From Hyphomicrobiales bacterium (lineage in GTDB: Bacteria; Pseudomonadota; Alphaproteobacteria; Rhizobiales; S144-23), in contig WGBL01000140.1 in the NCBI GenBank assembly GCA_015494375.1, positions 1 to 18,881 of the forward strand: 18,881 bases of DNA, in the 5' to 3' direction. The notes beneath the pieces were generated by a model. It ran no database searches. It was given only the letters and a program-made list of their open reading frames with translations, and was not told where the DNA came from. The position numbers and the translations under genes are program-made. Shown here one piece after another: positions 13,421 through 18,881 of this stretch. How positions within the stretch are numbered: position 1 is the first letter of the stretch; every line of letters starts with the position of its first letter.

Positions 13421-14302
13421 TCAGAGGCCGAAGGTGGCAAGCCAGGCCTCGGGCAGGCGGGCAAAGCGTTGCCTGATCGCCTCGGCCATGGGGCGATAGC
13501 GGGCCGCGAGATGGCGCCGAAGCGGCGCCGGCATGCCTGCCCTTTGCGAGGGATTGAAGCGGCGCGCGGGCGCTGCCGGGCGCCAGTCGGGATTGGCGCC
13601 GATAAAGGCCAGAATACGCGCCAGCGCCTTGGACCGGTCGATGTGGACATCCTCGTAAAAGAGCACCAACGTCTGCTCGGGTGCAAAACTGGCATCGAGG
13701 TCCGCAAGCGTCTGGCCGTAGTCGCCGAGCGCCAGGAAGCGGGGGCTCTCGACGAGCGCGGTGAGCGCCGCCATATCCATCTCGCGGACGTCGCGGCGTT
13801 GGCGGCGGCAATGGTGCAGCACTTGCGACCAGGCGCGACTCACCGGGTCGCGCATAATGAAGATGAGCTTTACGTCCGGCGCCAGCCGCTTGAGGTGGGA
13901 GAACCCCGCCGCGCCGATGATGGCATATTCGGGCGTTGCCTCCATGGCAAAGCGCCGCGAAAGGCGGTCGCAAAAGAGCGAGCGATACCAGTCGTCATCG
14001 ATGGGGCTTGCCATATAGCGCCCATACCAGGGAATGAGCGGGCGCCAGTGGCCGAAACGATGGGGCTGGGTCAAAAGCTTTTGCCAGAACTTGCGGCGGC
14101 GCGAACGGCGACGGTCGTCGGCGAGATGATTGCTCAGGCCTTGCAGGTGATCGAAATAGTGCAGCTCCTTGACCGGCGTGACAAAGATTTCCGGGTGCTC
14201 GGCCAGGAGCCGGGCGAGCCAGGTGGTACCGGCCTTCTGGGCGCCGATACAAACGACCAGGTCCTCGATAATTGGTGACTGGCCCATGACTGTCATTGCC
14301 AT
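13421..14302 (-). CDS. PAPS-dependent sulfotransferase family protein
   Basis: Predicted to transfer sulfate from PAPS to a carbohydrate or other acceptor; 293 aa, of the heparan-sulfotransferase-like (Sulfotransfer) fold. Near the N-terminus CIGAQKAGTTWLARLLAEHP carries the 5-prime-phosphosulfate-binding loop (QKAGTTWL), followed by VKELHYFDH. In the middle, VKLIFIMRDPVSRAWSQVLH is the 3-prime-phosphate-binding motif (RDP...S). LVLFYEDVHIDRSKALARIL is the usual late motif. Several start codons cluster (TTG 14305, ATG 14302, 14296, 14287); I chose 14302, with GGGGC about 8 nt before it. The acceptor is unknown. An APS kinase-containing gene lies about 2.6 kb away on the same strand and could supply PAPS. 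Confidence 0.9.
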   Translation of the reverse strand: MAMTVMGQSPIIEDLVVCIGAQKAGTTWLARLLAEHPEIFVTPVKELHYFDHLQGLSNHLADDRRRSRRRKFWQKLLTQPHRFGHWRPLIPWYGRYMASPIDDDWYRSLFCDRLSRRFAMEATPEYAIIGAAGFSHLKRLAPDVKLIFIMRDPVSRAWSQVLHHCRRQRRDVREMDMAALTALVESPRFLALGDYGQTLADLDASFAPEQTLVLFYEDVHIDRSKALARILAFIGANPDWRPAAPARRFNPSQRAGMPAPLRRHLAARYRPMAEAIRQRFARLPEAWLATFGL

Positions 14303-14586
14303 CAACTTGCGCCCCGGAGCAGAGGAGGCCTGGGAGCAGCCGCAAACTGCCCGAGAAGGCTCGCGACTATGGCGCGTGAGAATACCATGGAATCAGTTGT
14401 TGCCGCTGGGTCACAGCTCGGCGTATTAGACGATCGCCCGGCCTTGGGGTCTTGCGCTTGGGGCCGATGGCGGTGACTAAATTGCGCCGGCGACGGCGAT
14501 GCAACCGAGCCTTGCGGCCGGGGCGCGCCTGAGCAAGGTTAACAACCACGATAACAACCACCGAGAGCAATGCGTTGGAGCGGCAA

Positions 14587-14766
14587 ATGCGTTTGAATCC
14601 ACCGACGGTCTTTGTATTTCTGATCTCCCTGGTGTTGGTTGGGCTTGCCGTGGTCAGCCAGCTCGGCATTTTTCCCATTCCCTTCAAGTTCCCAAATCAG
14701 AATTTCTGGCTGGCGGTCGTCGGCTATGTGGTGCTGATGATCGGCAATCTGGTCCGCGGCCTGTAA
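14587..14766 (+). CDS. Small two-helix inner membrane protein (59 aa), conserved-looking
   Basis: The frame MRLNPPTVFVFLISLVLVGL then AVVSQLGIFPIPFKFPNQNF then WLAVVGYVVLMIGNLVRGL is almost entirely two membrane helices joined by a Pro/Phe-rich turn. GGAG lies 7 nt before the ATG at 14587; the TTG at 14575 is less likely. The composition (hydrophobic, few Arg, no repeats) differs sharply from non-coding frames nearby. It resembles small conserved hypotheticals I associate with Rhizobiales; function unknown. It is divergent from the sulfotransferase gene and about 190 nt upstream of the secreted 124-aa protein gene on the same strand. Confidence 0.75.
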   Translation: MRLNPPTVFVFLISLVLVGLAVVSQLGIFPIPFKFPNQNFWLAVVGYVVLMIGNLVRGL

Positions 14767-14785
14767 ATATGCTGCCTCCCGCCCT

Positions 14786-14918
14786 GGCGCCCGCAGCGGC
14801 CAGCGCAGGAAGCAAGGGGAGCCGGGAAGCGAGGGAACCAGGGAAAAAGGGGGCCGGAAAACGAGGGAAAACAAGCGGAACAAGGGGAAGGAGAGCGGGA
14901 AACGGAGGGAGAAGGGCG
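14786..14918 (+). repeat. 133-nt tract with no T on the plus strand, purine-rich
   Basis: Between two plus-strand small genes there is no T from 14786 to 14918; most of it is degenerate G/A repeats such as GGGAAGCGA, GGGAAAAAGG, CGAGGGAAAA and GGAGGGAGAAGGG. The minus strand is the matching polypyrimidine strand. It is non-coding, or at best a Glu/Gly/Lys/Arg-rich chance frame. Confidence 0.75.
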
Positions 14919-14959
14919 TCGCATTTCCAACAGTCGCCAATTCTGTTACCCTCATAGCA

Positions 14960-15334
14960 ATGAGAAAAGGGAGACAGTCGCGCGCGCTTGCGGCTCTTGC
15001 GGTCGTTGCGCCCCTGGTCGGTTTCACCTTGCCGGCCCCCGGCCCTCCTGCGGCCCTCCGTGCGGCCTGGGCCAACGGCGCACCGCACAAGTTCCCACAG
15101 CGTACGGACCAGCAACCCACGGACCAACCGCGCACGGATCAACAGGACACGGAAAAGGCCCCCAAGGTGCCGTGCACATGCCGCTACCGTGGCGAGAAAA
15201 TCCCCCTCGGCCAAACCATATGCATGAAAACCCCAAGGGGCTATGTGCGGGCGCGCTGCGCGCTCACGCTGAATAACACCTCGTGGGAGATCAGCGACGA
15301 ACCATGCTCGGTGGCACAGCTGTCGTCTCCATAG
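14960..15334 (+). CDS. Secreted small Cys-containing protein of unknown function (124 aa)
   Basis: A basic start (MRKGRQSR), a hydrophobic stretch ALAALAVVAPLVGFTLPAPG and a likely cleavage near AWA suggest export. A repeat linker follows (TDQQP, TDQPR, TDQQD from 15-nt repeats), then a compact domain with five Cys: VPCTCRYRGEKIPLGQTICM, TPRGYVRARCALTLNNTSWE and ISDEPCSVAQL. I recall similar short domains in hypothetical proteins of Rhizobiales, but no function is known. No ribosome site is visible before the ATG at 14960, so the start or translation mode is uncertain. It is probably in the same direction and unit as the 59-aa membrane protein. Confidence 0.65.
   Translation: MRKGRQSRALAALAVVAPLVGFTLPAPGPPAALRAAWANGAPHKFPQRTDQQPTDQPRTDQQDTEKAPKVPCTCRYRGEKIPLGQTICMKTPRGYVRARCALTLNNTSWEISDEPCSVAQLSSP
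15104..15148 (+). repeat. 15-nt in-frame repeat, three copies, in the secreted protein linker
   Basis: ACGGACCAGCAACCC, ACGGACCAACCGCGC and ACGGATCAACAGGAC follow directly and encode TDQQP, TDQPR, TDQQD. The unit keeps the reading frame and sits between signal peptide and Cys domain. Confidence 0.8.
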
Positions 15335-15425
15335 CGCCATAGATGGCAGCGAAGTCCCAGGCTGCACCAAGAATGGTGCGTTCCCGGCGCGATACGAATT
15401 GCGGGCATCCAAGGGACAGCCTTTC

Positions 15426-15457
15426 AAGGGGCCGCCGTTCGCATGGCGCTGCCCCTT
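15426..15457 (-). terminator. Stable hairpin downstream of rpsD
   Basis: AAGGGGC (15426-15432) pairs with GCCCCTT (15451-15457), and CGCC (15433-15436) with GGCG (15445-15448), giving an 11-bp stem with a 2-nt bulge. It lies about 40 nt after the rpsD stop. No long U-tract follows, so terminator function is only likely. Confidence 0.4.
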
Positions 15458-15493
15458 CGGCTACTTCCGCCCTCGTCCCTCGCACACTCGCCC

Positions 15494-16111
15494 TTATCGC
15501 GAGTAGTACTCGATCACCAGATGGGGCTCCATCATCACCGCATAAGGGACATCGGCAAGCGCGGGAATGCGGGTGAGCTTCGCTTTGAGCTGGGCGTGGT
15601 CGACCTCGATATAGTCGGGGACATCGCGCTCGGGGGATTGGATTGCCTCGAGCACCAGACCCATGTCGCGGGACTTCTCACGCACCTCGATAACATCGCC
15701 CACCTTGCAACGATAGCTCGGAATATTGACGCGCCGCCCATTGACGCGCACATGACCGTGGTTGACGAACTGGCGGGCGGCGAAGACGGTGGGGACGAAC
15801 TTGGCCCGATAGACGATCGAGTCGAGGCGCCGCTCGAGTAGGCCAATCAAATTCTCCGAGGTATCCCCCTTCATCCGCTCGGCCTCGCGGTAGATGGCCT
15901 TGAATTGTTTTTCCGTGATGTTGCCATAGACGCCCTTGAGCTTTTGCTTGGCGCGCAGCTGGACGCCATAGTCGGAGAACCGCCCGCGGCGGCGCTGGCC
16001 GTGCTCGCCGGGGCCATAGGAGCGCTTGTTGTAGGGGCTTTTGGGCCGCCCCCAGATGTTTTCGCCGAGTCGGCGGTCGATCTTGTATTTGGCGCGAATG
16101 CGCTTGGTCAT
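15494..16111 (-). CDS. rpsD: 30S ribosomal protein S4
   Basis: Primary 16S rRNA-binding protein of the small subunit, 205 aa, full length. Typical segments: MTKRIRAKYKIDRRLGENIW, KSPYNKRSYGPGEHGQRRRG, LRAKQKLKGVYGNITEKQFK and the S4 RNA-binding domain LLERRLDSIVYRAKFVPTVF with ARQFVNHGHVRVNGRRVNIP, ending EYYSR. It lacks the zinc-binding Cys of the C+ form, as usual for alphaproteobacteria. The ATG at 16111 has GGAG at 7 nt. It stands alone, not in the large ribosomal operon, as is common in this class. A hairpin follows downstream. Confidence 0.98.
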   Translation of the reverse strand: MTKRIRAKYKIDRRLGENIWGRPKSPYNKRSYGPGEHGQRRRGRFSDYGVQLRAKQKLKGVYGNITEKQFKAIYREAERMKGDTSENLIGLLERRLDSIVYRAKFVPTVFAARQFVNHGHVRVNGRRVNIPSYRCKVGDVIEVREKSRDMGLVLEAIQSPERDVPDYIEVDHAQLKAKLTRIPALADVPYAVMMEPHLVIEYYSR

Positions 16112-16260
16112 GGTTCCACTCCGAATTCGAGAAAAAGCCTTCTTGCAACTTGAGCTGCACGATGCACGATGTCTGGAGGTGTCTGGCCGGTCGCCAGCCG
16201 CCCAGGCGCCCGGCTGCCCCTACGTCATAACCATTCACCCGAACACGTCAGATGTCATCG

Positions 16261-16316
16261 GGCATCATCGGGCATCATCAGACACAAACATCGTAAGGCA
16301 TCATCAGGCATCAATT
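16261..16316. repeat. 10-nt GGCATCATCG repeats
   Basis: GGCATCATCG and GGCATCATCA lie side by side at 16261-16280; GGCATCATCA and GGCATCAATT follow at 16297-16316 after a 16-nt interruption. Non-coding. Confidence 0.7.
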
Positions 16317-16439
16317 GAGCGAGCCTCCTCTGGCAGCCGCCCGATGGCGCCGCCCGACAGCCGAGCTTGCGGAAAAGTCCACTTACGGGACATGGGAAAG
16401 ATCCCAAGGCCCCGCCCGGCACGGAATCGCTTCTCTTGA

Positions 16440-16487
16440 ATTTTGCATTTTGCATTTGGCATTTGGTTATTGCCACTTGCCATTTGC
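16440..16487. repeat. TTTGCATT-type degenerate repeats
   Basis: Consecutive units of 7-9 nt of the form TTTTGCA, TTTTGCA, TTTGGCA, TTTGGTTATTGCCA, CTTGCCA, TTTGCAG form an AT-richer island in the GC-rich spacer. Confidence 0.6.
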
Positions 16488-16844
16488 AGTCCGCAGCGCA
16501 GTCCGGTGCGGCTCCGGTAGCGGCCGACCGCCAAGCGCCCTCGCGAACCTCGCGCTTATGGGCAACGGCGCTTCTTCTGTCAATGCCAAAGGCGGCGCTC
16601 AATGGGGCCGTGAATGGGTGCCGTATGCGTTCACCAGCCATGGCCGCGCCCGCAAGGCATGGCGGTTGCGCCAGAAAGAACGGCAATTGTGCCCACAAAG
16701 GGCAGCCCTTCCTTTGCCATTGCTTGCTATTGCTTCCTATTGCTGCTTCCTATTGCTTCGCGCCCTGCTCTCGGCCCGGCATCCGCTTCTACCCATCAAG
16801 TTCGGACCGACTATTAAACGAGATTTTGCTGCTTGCGCTTCATG

Positions 16845-16876
16845 GCTTTGCCGCTTTGTCGCTTTGTCGGTTCGTC
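16845..16876. repeat. 8-nt GCTTTGTC repeat, four copies
   Basis: GCTTTGCC, GCTTTGTC, GCTTTGTC and GGTTCGTC are adjacent, ending 8 nt before the stop codon of the APS kinase gene. Confidence 0.75.
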
Positions 16877-16884
16877 GTTTCTTC

Positions 16885-18881
16885 TCAGATGTAGCCGCGT
16901 CTGCGCAATTCCTCGACGATTTGGGTGACGAGATCCTCGGGCGCCCTGTCGTAGCCGCTGAGTATGAGCTCGGCGCATTCAGGCGGCTCGTAGGGCGAGG
17001 AGATGCCGGTGAAATTGGCGATCTCGCCGCGCCGGGCTTTGGCATAGAGCCCCTTGGGATCGCGCGCTTCGCAAACCTCGAGCGGCGTGTCGAGAAAAAC
17101 CTCGAGAAACTCGCCATCTTCGAAGAGCGATCGCGCGAGGCGCCGCTCGGAGCGAAAGGGCGAGATGAAGGCGGCCATGACTATGAGGCCCGAATCGACC
17201 ATGAGGCGCGCCACCTCGGCGACACGGCGGATGTTCTCGACCCTGTCGGCATCGGTAAAGCCGAGATCGCGGCAGAGCCCATGGCGGACGTTGTCGCCAT
17301 CGAGCACATAGGTATGGTGCCCGAGCCCATTGAGACGCCGCTCGAGCAGGTTGGCGATGGTCGACTTGCCCGAGCCCGAAAGCCCCGTGAACCACAGGCA
17401 GCACGGTCTCTGGCCCTTGATGCGTGCCCGCGCGCTCTTGGTGACGTCGAGCGCCTGCCAGGGGATGTTGCTCGCCCGGCGCAGCCCGAACGCGAACTGG
17501 CCATGGGCCACGATCCGATCATCGAAAGGATTGATGAGTTCAAAGGCACCCGTCGACCGGTTCTCGCCGAAGGGGTCGAACGCCACCTCGCGATCGACGG
17601 CGAGATTGCAAAACCCCACTTCGCCGGCATCGAGCGTGGGCGCGGCTGTGCGCTTGAGTGTCTCGAGATCGATTTTGTACTTGAGTTTCGAGACGCTGGC
17701 GCCAGTCCGCCGCGGCCCGCAAGCCATGCGATAGGGCCGGCCGGGCAGGAGCGGCTCAGGGCCCAGCCAGACGATCTGCGCCGCCACCTGGTCGGCCACC
17801 TCGGGCCGGGCATCGGGCACACCAAGGAGCGCGCCCGGCGCGAGTGCAAGTGCGGTCTCGAGCTCGATGACGAGGGTGTTGGTGGGCATGAGCGCCCCTG
17901 TTATATCGTGAACCCGACTGACGGCACCGCTTTCGGCCTCGACAATCGCTTCGCCCGGGGCGATGCGGCCTGCCAACAGGGTGCCGCGCACGAGGCGCGC
18001 CTTGGTGCGATCGCCCGGGGAATCGACAGCGTCCTTATCGGTATCGGCAGCGGGTGAACCCGTTTGTTCACCCCGCTTGTCGCCGGCCGCCGTCTCGCCT
18101 CTTTCAGTCTCGAGCGCCTCGACGCGGAAGCGAAAGGGCGCAGGCGGGGCTGTCGCGCGGCTCGAGGCGATGGCGGCGATGGCTTGGCAAAGCGAATGGG
18201 CGAGCGGCCGGACCACTGCCCCTTGGTCTTGCAGCGCGGTGTCCGTGTCGTTTCCACTTATCAGGCCATCTGCGTCGTCGATCGCGCCCACGACCACGCG
18301 CACCGCACAACCTTTGGCGCCGAGCCGCGAGATGTGGCGTTGCGCTTCCTCGGGCACTAGGGCCTCGGCGCGGTGCGCCAAGTCTTTCAAACCTTGAGGG
18401 TTGGCGGGCTCTTGAGGGGTGGCGGGCTGTTGAGGACCCGTCGGTGGCGAGGCGGGAATCTCACCATCGACGACAAGCACGAGCGCCGGGATTGCGAGCA
18501 GCTCGAGCAGATGAATGAGGCGGCGATCGGCTGCGCCAAGCTCGGCGGCGCCTTCAAGCACAACGATGGCGCCATCAGCGGCGCGTGCATCCGCCACGAA
18601 CGCCCCGAGGCGCGACGCGCCATCGGCGCTTGTCAGATGATCGTCTGCAAGGTGGAGGTGAACGGAATAGCGGCTATGACCGGCCTCGAAAGTAAAACTG
18701 TCAGCGGCTTGGTTGGCGATGCTGCGCCCGCCTGACGGGCTCTCGCTACCGCCGGGGGCGGCTGCGCGAGCCTCGCCGTTGCTTGGCCATGCCAGCTCAC
18801 CCCCATCGCGCAGCTGGTCAGCGAGCGCTCGCAGCCGGCCCAGGTCGCTGCCGACAAGCAGCAATCGCGCGTCCGGCGGTG
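16885..18881 (-). CDS. cysC: CysN/CysC-type fusion: degenerate GTPase half plus intact adenylyl-sulfate kinase (5 prime end outside window)
   Basis: About 665 residues are visible; the frame is open to the right edge, so the true start is outside. The C-terminal third is a complete APS kinase (APS + ATP to PAPS): LWFTGLSGSGKSTIANLLER (P-loop), YVLDGDNVRHGLCRDLGFTD, DRVENIRRVAEVARLMVDSG, FISPFRSERR, ARDPKGLYAKARRGEIANFT and FTGISSPYEPPE. Before it lie CysN/NodQ domains 2-3: RLVRGTLLAGRIAPGEAIVE, LLPGRPYRMACGPRRTGASV, GEVGFCNLAVDREVAFDPFG, RRASNIPWQALDVTKSAR. The N-terminal CysN G domain is recognisable only in outline: the P-loop position reads LLLVGSDLGRLRAL (no GKST), DTPGH is absent and NKxD is replaced by VVDGEIP. 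A Pro/Gln-rich linker with repeats follows. GTPase activity is therefore unlikely; the kinase should work. It probably serves sulfation, consistent with the sulfotransferase nearby. Confidence 0.9.
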   Translation of the reverse strand, partial: PPDARLLLVGSDLGRLRALADQLRDGGELAWPSNGEARAAAPGGSESPSGGRSIANQAADSFTFEAGHSRYSVHLHLADDHLTSADGASRLGAFVADARAADGAIVVLEGAAELGAADRRLIHLLELLAIPALVLVVDGEIPASPPTGPQQPATPQEPANPQGLKDLAHRAEALVPEEAQRHISRLGAKGCAVRVVVGAIDDADGLISGNDTDTALQDQGAVVRPLAHSLCQAIAAIASSRATAPPAPFRFRVEALETERGETAAGDKRGEQTGSPAADTDKDAVDSPGDRTKARLVRGTLLAGRIAPGEAIVEAESGAVSRVHDITGALMPTNTLVIELETALALAPGALLGVPDARPEVADQVAAQIVWLGPEPLLPGRPYRMACGPRRTGASVSKLKYKIDLETLKRTAAPTLDAGEVGFCNLAVDREVAFDPFGENRSTGAFELINPFDDRIVAHGQFAFGLRRASNIPWQALDVTKSARARIKGQRPCCLWFTGLSGSGKSTIANLLERRLNGLGHHTYVLDGDNVRHGLCRDLGFTDADRVENIRRVAEVARLMVDSGLIVMAAFISPFRSERRLARSLFEDGEFLEVFLDTPLEVCEARDPKGLYAKARRGEIANFTGISSPYEPPECAELILSGYDRAPEDLVTQIVEELRRRGYI
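18394..18435 (-). repeat. 18-nt in-frame repeats in the linker of the CysN/CysC protein
   Basis: TTGAGGGTTGGCGGGCTC (18394-18411) and TTGAGGGGTGGCGGGCTG (18412-18429) are near-identical, followed by a partial TTGAGG. On the coding strand they give PQQPAT, PQEPAN, PQG, a Pro/Gln linker inside the degenerate GTPase region. Confidence 0.8.

Larger units (their letters stand above)
16112..16884. other. 770-nt spacer between rpsD and the APS kinase gene, packed with short repeats
   Basis: No gene is supported. At least four unrelated short-period repeats are present: 10-nt GGCATCATCG units (16261-16316), TTTTGCATT/TTTGGCATT units (16440-16487), CTATTGCTT units (about 16717-16757) and 8-nt GCTTTGTC units (16845-16876). 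Open plus-strand frames crossing it continue antisense into the APS kinase gene. The rpsD promoter must lie at its left end, but no clear -35/-10 was found. Confidence 0.55.

Noticed and set aside
15364..15379. GCACCA-AGAA-TGGTGC hairpin as a terminator
   Set aside because: Only 6 bp and no U-tract in either direction; kept out of the feature list.
16315..18057. 580-codon plus-strand open frame
   Set aside because: Antisense to the CysN/CysC gene, whose motifs are unmistakable on the minus strand; the 5 prime part is repeat spacer.

Overview
The window looks like chromosomal DNA of a GC-rich alphaproteobacterium, probably of the Hyphomicrobiales. The clearest pointers are the general L-amino acid transporter pair aapJ/aapQ, the dapB-gpmA neighbourhood, an invasion-associated locus B (IalB) family protein, an NDUFAF5-like methyltransferase and a NodQ-type CysN/CysC protein, all of which read as alphaproteobacterial family members. 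Most genes lie on the minus strand. I see no rRNA, CRISPR array, transposase or phage structural gene, and no convincing tRNA.

Left part (1-5628): the start of aapQ runs off the left edge and aapJ lies at 1662-2681. These two are normally adjacent, but here about 1.28 kb separates them. That stretch holds an AT-richer DUF4760 membrane protein gene and, just upstream of it, a structured segment with a sigma70-like promoter, a 21-codon small ORF with a strong ribosome site and an intrinsic terminator ending next to the DUF4760 start. The aapJ leader carries two mutually exclusive hairpins. Further upstream a YejA-like peptide-binding protein and a GNAT acetyltransferase overlap by ATGA.

Middle part (5629-9845): gene-poor. 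An IalB-family secreted protein (plus strand) and an NDUFAF5-like methyltransferase (minus strand) sit among long spacers full of short tandem repeats (10, 14, 15, 18 and 20 nt units). A weak ORF or gene relic lies at about 8839-9190.

Right part (9846-18881): a block of minus-strand housekeeping genes, in transcription order dapB, gpmA, pcm, def. Then come a PAPS-type sulfotransferase (minus), two small plus-strand genes (a 59-aa membrane protein and a 124-aa secreted Cys-containing protein), rpsD (minus) and, at the right edge, a CysN/CysC fusion whose GTPase half has lost its nucleotide-binding motifs while the APS kinase half is intact. The APS kinase makes PAPS, the donor the sulfotransferase would use.

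The most interesting signals are the split aap locus with its attenuator-like insert, the pseudo-GTPase/APS kinase fusion, and a window-wide habit of short, non-homologous tandem duplications in spacers and also in a signal peptide and protein linkers. GC statements are estimates by eye. Family assignments come from motif recognition, not database searches.
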